Source: Rhizobium sp. BK418
GTDB lineage: Bacteria > Pseudomonadota > Alphaproteobacteria > Rhizobiales > Rhizobiaceae
DNA: 64,000 bases
Direction of reading: 5' to 3'
NCBI RefSeq assembly: GCF_004341105.1
Contig: NZ_SLZK01000003.1
Span: 1,033,055 to 1,097,054 of the forward strand
Shown here piece after piece: positions 41,067 to 49,511 of the stretch. The stretch's first letter is position 1, and each line of letters opens with the position of its first letter. A program made the position numbers and the translations under genes. The notes under the pieces are model-generated. The model was not told the DNA's origin, ran no database searches, and worked only from the letters and a program-made list of their open reading frames with translations.

Positions 41067-42032
41067 ATGCGGATCACCATTCTTGCGCTCGAGGGATTGT
41101 GGGATACGGGGCTGACGGTCATGCTCGACGTATTCGCGGCGGCAAACGGCCTGTCGGCAATGGAATTCGGCGGCACGCCGCATTTCGATGTCACCGTCGC
41201 CGGTGTCAGGCGCAAGGTGCGCTCCGCGCAGGGGCTGACGGTGCCGGTCAAACCCGTCACGCCTGATCTGAAGCCCGACTGGGCGATCGTGCCGGCGCTC
41301 AACGTGATCCTGCCGGAGCATGTGGTGGCGGCGCTGTCGCGGCCGGATGTCGTCAAGGCGATCGGCGAGATCCGCCGCTGGCATTCCGAGGGCGCGCGGA
41401 TCGGCGCTTCCTGCAGGGGCACGTTTCTGGTGGCCGAAGCCGGGCTGCTCGACAACAGGGAGGCGACGACCACATGGTCGCTGGCGCCGCTTTTCCGGCA
41501 GCGTTATCCGCAGGTGCTCGTCGATGAGAGCCGCATGCTGGTTTCCACCGATGTCGGGGCGACGGCAGGCGCGGCCATGGGCCATCTCGATCTCGCGCTC
41601 TGGCTGGTGCGGCAGGCAAGCCCGGAGCTGGCGGCGCTCGTCTCGCGCTATTTGCTCGCGGACCTGCGCTCGCTGCAGGCGCCCTATATCATTCCCAACC
41701 ATCTGGCGCAGGCCGATCCGCTGATGCTGCGCTTCGAGCGCTGGGCGCGCGAGCACCTGAAGCAAGGCTTTTCGCTGCACGTGGCGGCGGATGCGCTGGC
41801 GACGAGCCCGCGCACGCTGCAGCGACGCTGCAACGCCGTGCTGGGCAGATCGCCGCTCGCCTATTTTCAGGACCTGCGCGTCGAGCATGCCCAGACGCTG
41901 CTGCATGGCAGCGGGCTCGATCTCGACGCGATTGCGGCCGAGGTCGGCTATGTCGACGGCGCGACGCTGCGCACGCTGCTGCGCCAGCGGCTCGGCCGCG
42001 GCGTGCGCGATCTCAGGGCGGATCTGAGGTGA
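41067..42032 (+). CDS. GlxA-type AraC family regulator (DJ-1/PfpI plus AraC domains)
   Basis: A 321-residue protein with an N-terminal DJ-1/PfpI glutamine-amidotransferase-like domain (MRITILALEGLWDTGLTVMLDVFAAAN; GASCRGTFLVAEAGLLDNREATTTW carries the nucleophile-elbow cysteine) and a C-terminal AraC-type pair of helix-turn-helices (SLHVAADALATSPRTLQRRCNAVLGRSPLAYFQDLRVEHAQTLLHG, DAIAAEVGYVDGATLRTLLRQRLG). The N-terminal domain acts as a sensor and not as an enzyme in this family. The divergent gene at 40667 is the obvious candidate target. Confidence 0.9.
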   Translation: MRITILALEGLWDTGLTVMLDVFAAANGLSAMEFGGTPHFDVTVAGVRRKVRSAQGLTVPVKPVTPDLKPDWAIVPALNVILPEHVVAALSRPDVVKAIGEIRRWHSEGARIGASCRGTFLVAEAGLLDNREATTTWSLAPLFRQRYPQVLVDESRMLVSTDVGATAGAAMGHLDLALWLVRQASPELAALVSRYLLADLRSLQAPYIIPNHLAQADPLMLRFERWAREHLKQGFSLHVAADALATSPRTLQRRCNAVLGRSPLAYFQDLRVEHAQTLLHGSGLDLDAIAAEVGYVDGATLRTLLRQRLGRGVRDLRADLR

Positions 42033-42125
42033 GGAGCCCCTTGCAAAATCAAGGTGCAGCACACAGTTGATGAAGTCAGCAAGCCGGGACCTTTCCGGAA
42101 GACCATACCATCCGATGGGAGAAGA

Positions 42126-42833
42126 ATGCAGCGTATCAAGACCTGGCTGAACCAGTATGAGCCGATGACGCTCATCACCTTCGCCTGCCTGGCTGGCGGC
42201 CTCTTCCTGCTGCAGCGGCTGACGAGCGAGGTGATGGAGGGCGAGACGCTGGGTTTCGACAGGACGATCCTGCTCTGGCTGCGCGAGCCAGGCAATCTCG
42301 CCCAGCCGATCGGCCCGCACTGGCTGACGCATGCGATCGGCGACATTACCAGCCTTGGCGGCATCACCGTGCTGTCGATCCTGACGCTGCTCGCAACCAT
42401 CTACCTTTTGCTCGACCGCCGAACGGCCATCGCCGCCTTCCTGTTCCTGTCGGTCCTCAGCGGCTGGCTGGCGAGCACGGGGCTGAAGATCCTCATTGCC
42501 CGCGCCAGGCCGGATATCGTTCCGCATCTCGTCGACGTCAACGATCTGAGTTTCCCGAGCGGCCATGCGATGGTCTCGGCCGTCACCTACCTCACGCTCG
42601 GGGCGCTGCTGGCGCGCACGCAGCGCTACCGGGCGACACGCATCTTCGTCATGGGCGCAGGCATCTTCCTCGCCGTCATCATCGGCCTCAGCCGCGTCTA
42701 TCTCGGCGTGCACTATCCGACGGATGTGCTGGCCGGCTGGGTCGCCGGTTCGCTCTGGGCGCTGTTGTGCTGGCTGGTCTCGAAGCGCTTCATCGCTCGG
42801 ACCGCTGGTGAGGCGGAGAGCGAGAGGCGGTGA
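42126..42833 (+). CDS. PAP2 family membrane phosphatase
   Basis: A 235-residue membrane protein with the three phosphatase signature motifs: KILIARARPD, PSGHAM and SRVYLGVHYPTDVLAGW. Six spans. It should hydrolyse lipid-linked phosphates such as phosphatidic acid or undecaprenyl pyrophosphate at the outer side of the inner membrane. ATG 42126 with GGGAGAAGA upstream. It is convergent with the ClC gene 19 bases downstream. Confidence 0.9.
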   Translation: MQRIKTWLNQYEPMTLITFACLAGGLFLLQRLTSEVMEGETLGFDRTILLWLREPGNLAQPIGPHWLTHAIGDITSLGGITVLSILTLLATIYLLLDRRTAIAAFLFLSVLSGWLASTGLKILIARARPDIVPHLVDVNDLSFPSGHAMVSAVTYLTLGALLARTQRYRATRIFVMGAGIFLAVIIGLSRVYLGVHYPTDVLAGWVAGSLWALLCWLVSKRFIARTAGEAESERR

Positions 42834-42852
42834 CAGTCCGGCTTCGAGGCTG

Positions 42853-44202
42853 CTAGACCGGAGCCTCTTCCCGTTCCATCGCTCGCCGTGCTCTGACGGC
42901 CGCGGCAATGAAGACGCGGGAGAGGCCGTGGTAGAGCGGTTCGCGCGAGAGGATGCGCGAGGTGATATAGCCGAGCATGGCAACGGCCATGATCGGGATG
43001 ACCGCCTGATGGTCGCCGGTCATTTCCAGGATGATGACGAAGGCCGTCATCGGTGCCTGCACGACGCCGGAGAAATAGCCGGTCATGCCGAGGATGGCTG
43101 ATAGTGCGATGCTGGTGCCGAGAAGCGAGCCGACGGTGCTGCCGAAGCCGGCGCCGACGGCAAGCGACGGAGCGAAGATGCCGCCTGGAATGCCTGAGAG
43201 CATCGACAGGAAACCGGCCGCCAGCTTTTCGATGAAGAAGAAGAGCGGCAGCGCATGGCCTTCGACCGCGCCTTTTGCCTGATCATAGCCGGTGCCGAAG
43301 GTCGTGCCGCCGGAGGCGATGCCGATGGCGGCCACCGCCAGCCCGCAGATGCCGGCAAGCATGACCATGCGCGCGAGCGGCTGCGGCTGCGCCCAGCGGC
43401 GGATGCGCTGGCCGAAATGCAGGGCAAAGCCGCTGAAGCCGGCGCCGAGCGCGCCGCCGCCAATGCCGCAGACGATCACCAGACCCCAATCGCTCAAGCC
43501 CGCCGGCGCAACGGAGGCCTCGCCGAAATAGTTATAGCTGCCGGCAAGGCCGAGGGCGGCAAGCCCCGAGAGGATGACGGCGGTCAGCACCAGGCCATTG
43601 GCGCGCGACTCATAGGTGCGGCTCATCTCCTCGATGGCAAAGACGATGCCGGCGAGCGGCGTGTTGAAGGCGGCGGCGATACCGGCTGCCGAACCTGCCA
43701 GGATCAGGCCGCGCGCCTGCGCCATGCCGCCAAAGCGGGCAACGGCCAGCATGATCGAGGCGCCGACCTGCACCGTCGGCCCTTCGCGGCCGATCGAGGC
43801 GCCGCAGAAGAGCCCGAGAACGGTAAGCGCAATCTTGCCGGCGGCGATCCGCAGGGAGAGCAGCCGCGTGCGGTCTTCCTCGTGGCGCAGATGGCGGGCG
43901 GCGATCGCCTGCGGAATGCCGCTGCCCTGCGAATTGGGAAACAGTTTTGCGGCAAGCCAGGCCGACAGCATGAAGCCGAGCGGGCTGAGGATCAGCGGCA
44001 GCAGGAACGACCATTCACTTGAGGACGTCAGCCCGGCAAAGGCCTTCTGCGCCAGATCCGCGAGCCTGGCAAAACCGACGCTGACCAGCCCGATCGCCAG
44101 CGCCCCGCACCAGAACACGAGCCGCGGCCGCCACAGCGAAAAGGATCCCCAGATGACACGGGAGCGGCGAAGCAGCCTAGAATTGCGATAGGGAAGGGGC
44201 AT
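42853..44202 (-). CDS. ClC-type chloride channel/antiporter
   Basis: A 449-residue ClC protein with the three chloride-binding motifs: GSGIP (93-97), GREGP (138-142, with the gating glutamate E140) and GIPGGIFAPSLAVGA in the second half. Ten or more spans. No cytoplasmic CBS domains. The tyrosine position and antiporter glutamate cannot be fixed by eye, so channel versus Cl-/H+ exchanger is open. The first gene on the minus strand downstream of the GIY-YIG element; no shared operon is seen. Confidence 0.92.
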   Translation of the reverse strand: MPLPYRNSRLLRRSRVIWGSFSLWRPRLVFWCGALAIGLVSVGFARLADLAQKAFAGLTSSSEWSFLLPLILSPLGFMLSAWLAAKLFPNSQGSGIPQAIAARHLRHEEDRTRLLSLRIAAGKIALTVLGLFCGASIGREGPTVQVGASIMLAVARFGGMAQARGLILAGSAAGIAAAFNTPLAGIVFAIEEMSRTYESRANGLVLTAVILSGLAALGLAGSYNYFGEASVAPAGLSDWGLVIVCGIGGGALGAGFSGFALHFGQRIRRWAQPQPLARMVMLAGICGLAVAAIGIASGGTTFGTGYDQAKGAVEGHALPLFFFIEKLAAGFLSMLSGIPGGIFAPSLAVGAGFGSTVGSLLGTSIALSAILGMTGYFSGVVQAPMTAFVIILEMTGDHQAVIPIMAVAMLGYITSRILSREPLYHGLSRVFIAAAVRARRAMEREEAPV

Positions 44203-44396
44203 GGCGGACTCAGATGCACGGGGGCTGGGTTGGTCCGGTATAACCGCAAACGATGCCTTAGATCATCTGTTGATTTGGGAAATCTGCGGGATGGGTGGTG
44301 GTGCCTGCTACCTTGGCGCTCCGGTCGTTGCATGAGGACCTCCGGAAACCTGCCTTCCACCGGGCTCGCTTGGGGCACCGGCGCGCTCCCTTCTTT

Positions 44397-44863
44397 CCGT
44401 CATTCCTGTGCTTGTCACAGGAATCCGGCCGGCTTGCGTCGGCAAGCCGAAAAGACTCTTGAAAAACAGCGCCAGAATACGCCACTCTTCAACTATGAAG
44501 GGTTACGTCTACATCCTCGCGTCAAAAAGAAACGGCACGCTCTATACCGGCGTGACAAGCGATTTGCCCGGCCGGCTGTTCGAACACCAGAACGAGCTGA
44601 CGCCCGGTTTCACCTCCCGCTACGGCGTCAAGACGCTTGTCTGGTTCGATGAATACGATCTCGTCACGACAGCAATCACCCGGGAGAAGACCATCAAGAA
44701 ATGGCCGCGGCAATGGAAGCTCAATCTCATCGAGGAGAATAATCCGGAGTGGGAGGATATTTCGTGGCATTTGATGGGGTTGTGAGACTGCGGCACGTGT
44801 AAGAATCTTCCGCCGCGTGGACACGCGGCTGCTGGATTCCTGTGACAAGCACAGGAATGACGG
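44397..44863 (+). mobile_element. 467-bp GIY-YIG element with 33-bp terminal inverted repeats
   Basis: The left end (44397-44429, CCGTCATTCCTGTGC then TTGTCACAGGAATCC) and right end (44831-44863) are inverted repeats of 33 bp differing at one base. Each end is itself a hairpin (ATTCCTGTG/CACAGGAAT), and each is followed inward by a second hairpin (CGGCTTGC/GCAAGCCG on the left; GCCGCGTG/CACGCGGC on the right). Between them is one gene, a GIY-YIG nuclease at 44495-44785. Four shorter copies with the same ends lie in the next 2.6 kb. No transposase of a known type is encoded. Confidence 0.75.
44495..44785 (+). CDS. GIY-YIG endonuclease-like protein (UPF0213/YhbQ type)
   Basis: A 96-residue single GIY-YIG domain: GYVYILASKRNGTLYTGVTS carries the two tyrosines, PGRLFEHQ the catalytic arginine region, and AITREKTIKKWPRQWK the metal-binding glutamate. 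GIY-YIG enzymes cut DNA; stand-alone members like this have no assigned role. The gene fills the centre of a palindrome-ended element, and its last 40 codons are the part kept, broken by stops, in the short copies. ATG 44495 is set by the domain edge; the frame is open to 44408 through the repeat. Confidence 0.88.
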   Translation: MKGYVYILASKRNGTLYTGVTSDLPGRLFEHQNELTPGFTSRYGVKTLVWFDEYDLVTTAITREKTIKKWPRQWKLNLIEENNPEWEDISWHLMGL

Positions 44864-44984
44864 ATGTTGGGGACTCCACCTCCTTTCTCCATCACTGCTC
44901 CAGGCACTGTATAGCCTAGGTACAAGTGTCCGCAGACCTGCCTCCCGCTCAACATCTCTTTGGGCAGCGGCGCCACCCCAACCT

Positions 44985-45213
44985 CCGTCATTCCCTCCTC
45001 GTGCTGGCACGAGGGACGTCACAGGAATCCAGCCGGCTTGCGCCTGCAAGCCGAAAAGACTCTTGAAAAACAGCAACAACAATGATCCGGAATGAGAGGA
45101 AATTTCCTGGCATCTAACGGGACTGCGAAATTGCCGCATGCGTAAGAGTCTCCTGCCGCGTAAACACGCGGCTGCTGGATTCCCCGGAACGAGTCCGAGG
45201 ACAGGAATGGCGG
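44985..45213 (+). mobile_element. Short non-autonomous copy 1 of the GIY-YIG element
   Basis: 229 bp. The left end is CCGTCATTCC with a different inner hairpin (CTCCTCGTGC/GCACGAGG) and then GTCACAGGAATCC; the right end is GCTGGATTCCCCGGAAC then AGGACAGGAATGG. In between, the left arm (CTTGAAAAACAGC) is joined to a stretch aligning with the last codons of the nuclease gene (GATCCGGAATGAGAGGA; the Trp codon became TGA). The nuclease core is absent. Confidence 0.7.
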
Positions 45214-45342
45214 AGAGTGAGGAAGCGTCGGCCCCCCAAGAGAGCTCTGAGTAGAAGGCAGGCCTAGGGCGCACACATAGTCGCTTGCGTGTGGCCCGAA
45301 GCTATCTATTGTCGTCGAATGCCGGGCGGTTGGGAGTGTCTA

Positions 45343-46413
45343 ATGTCGGCAGTGCCTTTCTCAAAGATTTCGACGCCGCTCAATGTGCTGCTCGCTACAA
45401 TCGGTCTCCTGGTCGTCGCCGCGCTGACGACGCAGGGTCTTGCTGAACAGGAGAGGCTTGTCCTTGAGCTGCTACTTGCGGCGATTTGGCTGGCCTATGC
45501 GCTCCAATTGGGCGGCACATTGTTTTCACGGCGCCACCGCTTGTCGGAAGGGATGCCGGCCCTTGTGATCGATTTGCTCGCGGTTCTGGTTCCGGCTGCT
45601 GCATTCTTGTTCGCGGGGTCCCGCGATCGAAACCTCTATTGCGCCATATGGCTTCTCAAGCCTTTGCGCGACTCGACCTTTTTCAGGCTGCTGGCAAAGG
45701 TGGTCGCGAATGAATCGCGCAATCTGCTTGGCGTGACATCGGTGTTCGGCATCGTTCTTTTTGGCGCTGCGCTGGCCGGTTATATCATCGAGCGAGACGT
45801 CCAGCCCGACAGGTTCGGCAGCATTCCGCAGGCGATGTGGTGGGCGGTCGTGACGCTGTCGACGACCGGCTATGGCGACGAGATCCCGCAGAGCCTTGCA
45901 GGCCGCGTTCTGGCCGGATTGGTGATGATGAGCGGGATCGGTATTTTTGCACTTTGGGCCGGCATTCTCGCCACCGGCTTTTACGAAGAGGTTCGCCGCC
46001 AGGACTTCGTTCGCAACTGGCAACTGGTCGCTGCCGTACCCCTGTTCCAGAAGCTTGGTTCCGCCGCACTGATCGAGATCGTCAGGGCGTTGCGACCGCG
46101 CATTGTCCCCGCAGGCGCCGTGATCTGCCGCAAGGGCGATGTCGGCGATCAGATGTTCTTCATTGTCGAGGGGCGGGTAACCGTGGCGACGTCAGACCAT
46201 CCGGTGGAACTCGGTGCCGGAAACTTCTTTGGCGAGATGGCGCTGATCAGCGGCGAACCGCGCTCGGCGACGGTCAGCGCAGCAACCGAGGTATCGCTGC
46301 TGTCGCTCTACGCCGTCGATTTCCAGATGTTGTCGAGCAGCAGTCCGGAGATTGCCGAGACCATCCGCAAGACGGCGCTGGAGCGGCGGGGCGGGCCGCC
46401 GCCGAAGGAATGA
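45343..46413 (+). CDS. Cyclic-nucleotide-gated K+ channel (MlotiK1-like)
   Basis: A 356-residue channel, about the length of Mesorhizobium MlotiK1. Six spans with a short S4-like segment, the K+ selectivity filter TTGYGD at 174-179, and a C-terminal cyclic-nucleotide-binding domain whose phosphate-binding cassette reads FFGEMALISGEPRSATV (295-311). Binding of cAMP should open the pore. Two class III cyclases elsewhere in the window could supply the ligand, but no link is shown. ATG 45343 matches the family start. The gene is flanked on both sides by copies of the GIY-YIG-derived repeat. Confidence 0.92.
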   Translation: MSAVPFSKISTPLNVLLATIGLLVVAALTTQGLAEQERLVLELLLAAIWLAYALQLGGTLFSRRHRLSEGMPALVIDLLAVLVPAAAFLFAGSRDRNLYCAIWLLKPLRDSTFFRLLAKVVANESRNLLGVTSVFGIVLFGAALAGYIIERDVQPDRFGSIPQAMWWAVVTLSTTGYGDEIPQSLAGRVLAGLVMMSGIGIFALWAGILATGFYEEVRRQDFVRNWQLVAAVPLFQKLGSAALIEIVRALRPRIVPAGAVICRKGDVGDQMFFIVEGRVTVATSDHPVELGAGNFFGEMALISGEPRSATVSAATEVSLLSLYAVDFQMLSSSSPEIAETIRKTALERRGGPPPKE

Positions 46414-46521
46414 TCCAGGCCGGCAGGTATGCGTTGACCGGCTCATGGCGCAGGATACCTGCGCCGGCCGCGGTCGTGCCTGGAGCGCGGATGGAAGAGG
46501 CGGCGGGCGCCACCCCAACCT

Positions 46522-46724
46522 CCGTCATTCCTGTGCTTATCACAGGAATCCAGCCGGCTTGCGTCTGCAAGCCGAAAGGACTCTTGAAAAACAGCGATGA
46601 CGCAGATCCAGAATTGAGATATTTCCTGTCATCTGATGATGCACCGAGATGACCGCAAACATCAGAGTCTCTCGCCGCGTAGACACGCGGCCGCTGATTC
46701 CTGTGACAAGCACAGGAATGACGG
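46522..46724 (+). mobile_element. Short non-autonomous copy 2 of the GIY-YIG element
   Basis: 203 bp. Both ends match the full element (one base lost from the right end, GCTGATTCC). The inner part joins GAAAAACAGCGATGACGCA to GATCCAGAATTGAGATATTTC, which aligns with the 3' end of the nuclease gene. Continues through CACCGAGATGACCGCAAAC to the right hairpin CCGCGTAGACACGCGG. Confidence 0.75.
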
Positions 46725-47236
46725 AGGAGGGGCAGCGTCGTGCCACAAGAGAGCGCTGAGTGGGATGGGCATGCGGCATGATCCGTCCGGGCACTGGATG
46801 GACAGAGTGTATCGCGTATCCCGAAACCCGCCTCCCGCCCAACGTTCTCTTTTGGCAGCGGCGCCACCCCACCCTCCGTCATTCCTGTGCTTGTCACAGG
46901 AATCCAGCCAGCTTGCGTCTGCAAGCCGAAAGGACTCTTGAAAAACAGCGATGATGCAGATCCAGAATTGAGGATATTTCCTGTCATCTGATGATGCACC
47001 GAGATGACCGCAAACATCAGAGTCTCTCGCCGCGTAGACACGCGGCCGCTGGATTCCTGTGACAAGCACAGGAATGACGGGAGAAGGGGCAGTGTCGGTG
47101 CCACAAGAGAGCTCTGAGGGAGAGGCAGGCCCTGGGGCATACGGCACGGCCCCTCCTGGCACTGGATAGAAAGTGTGCCGCGTGAAACCTGCTTCCCGCC
47201 CAACGTTCTCTTTTGGCAGCGGCGCCACCCCAACCT
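46725..47236. repeat. Repeated spacers between element copies
   Basis: The sequences between copies 2-3 and 3-4 (and partly between the full element and copy 1) are also related. Each starts with GGCAG.GTCG.TGCCACAAGAGAGC and ends with AACGTTCTCTTTTGGCAGCGGCGCCACCCC. Start and end are loosely inverted (TGCCACAAGAGAG versus CTCTTTTGGCA). The array therefore alternates two palindromic units with a period near 355 bases. Confidence 0.6.
46876..47080 (+). mobile_element. Short non-autonomous copy 3 of the GIY-YIG element
   Basis: 205 bp, with intact 33-bp ends and nearly identical to copies 2 and 4. It again lacks the nuclease core and keeps the remnant of the gene's 3' end (GATCCAGAATTGAGGATATT). 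The sequence on both sides, up to the next copies, is also repeated. Confidence 0.78.
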
Positions 47237-47441
47237 CCGTCATTCCTGTGCTTGTCACAGGAATCCAGCCGGCTTGCGTCTGCAAGCCGAAAAGACTCTT
47301 GAAAAACAGCGATGACGCAGATCCAGAATTGAGGATATTTCCTGTCATCTGATGATGCACCGAGATGACCGCAAACATCAGAGTCTCTGGCCGCGTGGAC
47401 ACGCGGCCGCTGGATTCCTGTGACAAGCACAGGAATGACGG
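47237..47441 (+). mobile_element. Short non-autonomous copy 4 of the GIY-YIG element
   Basis: 205 bp, intact 33-bp ends, nearly identical to copy 3 and 361 bases further on. It lies 38 bases after the end of the phosphatase gene at 47479 (which reads leftward), so that gene's transcript would run into it. Confidence 0.78.
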
Positions 47442-47478
47442 GAGAAGGGGCAGCGTCGGTGCCCCAAGAAAGCAAGCC

Positions 47479-48129
47479 CTAGCTATCGATCCCGAAAACC
47501 TTCTCGAGCTTTTCCCAGCTTATATCCATGGCGAAAGCTGCCGAGAGATAGGGGATGCCGATATGGCCGTAGCGGACCGAGAGTTGCCTCTCTGCCGTCT
47601 CCTCGTCGAGGCCGGCGATCTGCTGCAGGTAGAGGAGCGAGACGAGGCCGGTGCGGTCGGCGCCGGCCTGGCAGTGGATGAGGATCGGTTTTTGGGCATT
47701 GCGCAGCAGCGCGAGCAGTTCGAGCGCCTGTTCGTGCGTCACTTCCTTGGAGGCGGAAAGCCCGTAATCGATGTGGGTGATGCCGGCCTTTTTCGCCGCC
47801 TCGGTTTCCTTGAGGTACCAGTCGGCGCTGTCTTCGCCGCGCAGATTAAGGATGGTCTTGATGCCGTAGCGGGCGGCATATTTGTCGATATCGGCGGGAG
47901 AGGGCTGGGCCGAGCGGTAGAGCTCGCCCGGCAGCACTTCATGGAAATTGCCCGATAGCTGCAGCCCGCCGAGATAGAGGCCGAAAAGCAGCGCAGCGGC
48001 GCCGAACGCTGCGAACGCACGTCCGTAGATCCGGACGCGCTTTCGCTTTTTCTCGTCAGGCCGTTTCGGCCGCATAACCGCTGCACAGATTCGCTGGAAT
48101 TGCTCCAGTCTATTCCAGCGTCTTCTCAT
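47479..48129 (-). CDS. Dual-specificity/tyrosine phosphatase, membrane-anchored
   Basis: A 216-residue protein with an N-terminal anchor (about residues 36-56, GRAFAAFGAAALLFGLYLGG) and a cysteine phosphatase domain: ELYRSAQPSPADI, ILNLRGEDSADWY with the general-acid aspartate region, and the active-site loop HCQAGADRTG (about 150-159). It likely dephosphorylates tyrosine or a lipid in the periplasm. Its start overlaps the kinase gene stop by ATGA, so it is the third gene of the response regulator - kinase operon. Confidence 0.88.
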   Translation of the reverse strand: MRRRWNRLEQFQRICAAVMRPKRPDEKKRKRVRIYGRAFAAFGAAALLFGLYLGGLQLSGNFHEVLPGELYRSAQPSPADIDKYAARYGIKTILNLRGEDSADWYLKETEAAKKAGITHIDYGLSASKEVTHEQALELLALLRNAQKPILIHCQAGADRTGLVSLLYLQQIAGLDEETAERQLSVRYGHIGIPYLSAAFAMDISWEKLEKVFGIDS

Positions 48130-49511
48130 GTCCCCTGTCCTTGTTGCTGGGCGGGAAAGCGCATGATCACGCCGAGGCCGGGGTGCCGGTCGTCAAGCGT
48201 GATTTGGGCGCCGTGCAGATCGGCGATTGCCTTGACGAGGCTCAAGCCCAGGCCGCTACCTGGCGTCGTGCGGCTCTTGTCGAGGCGGTAGAGGCGGCGG
48301 AAGACCAGTTCGCGCTCCGCCTCCGGAATGCCGGGGCCGTCATCGGCAACGGTGGCGGTAAAGCTGCCGTCGCCGGCCTCGAGAGCGAGCGTGATCGATG
48401 TCATCGGCGGGCAATGGGTGATGGCGTTTTCCACGAGGTTGACGAAGAGCTGGGTCAGAAGCTCGCGGTCGCCATTGACCATGCAGGGGGAGGCCGGCCG
48501 GGTGGCGAAGGCGAGCGACTGGCCGTTGTCCTCGGCGACGCCGCCGTAGATTTCGGCGACCGAACTCATGATATCGGCGAGATCGACCGGCAGGAAACGT
48601 GCCTTCCTGGCGCCGGCTTCGATCTGCGAGATGCGCAGCAGCGCCTCGAAGGTGGCGCTGATGCGGTCGCTCTCCTCGCGGGCATCGAGCAGGAAGTGCT
48701 GGACGTCAACGCCGCGCCCGCTCTGCTGCATCGCCTGTTCGATCGTCATGCGCAGTCGGTTGAGCGGCGTCTTCAGGTCGTGGGCGATATCGGCGCTCAC
48801 CTGCCGCATGCCTTCGACGAGAGCCGACAGCCGGTCCAGCGCCTGGTTCATCTGGGCTGCGACGACATCGATATCGTCGCCATTGCCTTCGAGCGGAATG
48901 CGCCGGGCAAGGTTGCCGGCAGACACATCGCTCATCGCGCGCTCGATTCCGTCGAGCCGCCGCTGGGCACGGGCGGCGAAAAAGGCACCGCCGCCGCAGG
49001 CGAGGATGACGATGACGCCGGACGCCCAGACGAAGCTCATCAGGGCGATACGTTCCAGATCGTTGGTGTCGGAATAGCTCTCGCCGACGATCAGCCGGTT
49101 GCCACCGACTGTGCCCGCCTGGATGCGGATGCGGTCATCGCCTTTCACGCCGATATCGCCGGCCTCGATCGTCGACAGGCCGTCCTTTGCCGTAAACACG
49201 GAAACATTGCCGGCAAGCCGCTCGCCCTTTTCATTGACCAGCAGGAAGATGCTGTCTTCGGGGTTGTTGAGGCGGGCATAGGTTGCCACGGCGGCAACGA
49301 AGTCTTCCTCTTCCTCTTCGGAGGAATAGGTGGCGGCGACGACCGAATAGGTGTCGCGCACGGAATCGTCGAGCGCCTGCGCCAGATCGCGTTTCAGCAG
49401 CTGATAGGTGATGATGTCAGCCACCAGAAAGGCAAGGATGAAGAGCAGCCCGAAGGCGAGAGCCAGCCGGAAGGGCGTGCTTCGCAATAATCTCAGTCTT
49501 TTCTTCAGCAT
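48126..49511 (-). CDS. Two-component sensor histidine kinase
   Basis: A 461-residue kinase: span 1 (about 16-35), a periplasmic loop of 120 residues with an acidic run (SSEEEEEDF), span 2 (about 158-180), HAMP, the H box DIAHDLKTPLNRLR (His 244), the N box QLFVNLVENAITH, and G boxes DDGPGIPEAE and GSGLGLSLVKAIADLHGA. It phosphorylates the regulator encoded upstream. The signal is unknown; the acidic loop could sense cations or acid. Between the two genes lie three 60-bp palindromic repeats. Confidence 0.92.
   Translation of the reverse strand: MLKKRLRLLRSTPFRLALAFGLLFILAFLVADIITYQLLKRDLAQALDDSVRDTYSVVAATYSSEEEEEDFVAAVATYARLNNPEDSIFLLVNEKGERLAGNVSVFTAKDGLSTIEAGDIGVKGDDRIRIQAGTVGGNRLIVGESYSDTNDLERIALMSFVWASGVIVILACGGGAFFAARAQRRLDGIERAMSDVSAGNLARRIPLEGNGDDIDVVAAQMNQALDRLSALVEGMRQVSADIAHDLKTPLNRLRMTIEQAMQQSGRGVDVQHFLLDAREESDRISATFEALLRISQIEAGARKARFLPVDLADIMSSVAEIYGGVAEDNGQSLAFATRPASPCMVNGDRELLTQLFVNLVENAITHCPPMTSITLALEAGDGSFTATVADDGPGIPEAERELVFRRLYRLDKSRTTPGSGLGLSLVKAIADLHGAQITLDDRHPGLGVIMRFPAQQQGQGT

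Noticed and set aside
40884..42983. 699-codon minus-strand frame opposite the GlxA-type regulator and PAP2 genes
   Set aside because: The plus-strand genes have full family motifs; the antisense frame is rich in Arg, Gln and His with no domain.
44397..47441. CRISPR array, because of regularly repeated sequence
   Set aside because: Repeats are about 205 bases long with repeated spacers, and no cas genes are present.
44522..47475. Long minus-strand frames across the repeat array with recurring VIPVLVTGI and SFLCLSQESS sequences
   Set aside because: These are translations of the palindromic repeats themselves, recurring because the DNA repeats. They have no start signals or conserved domain.
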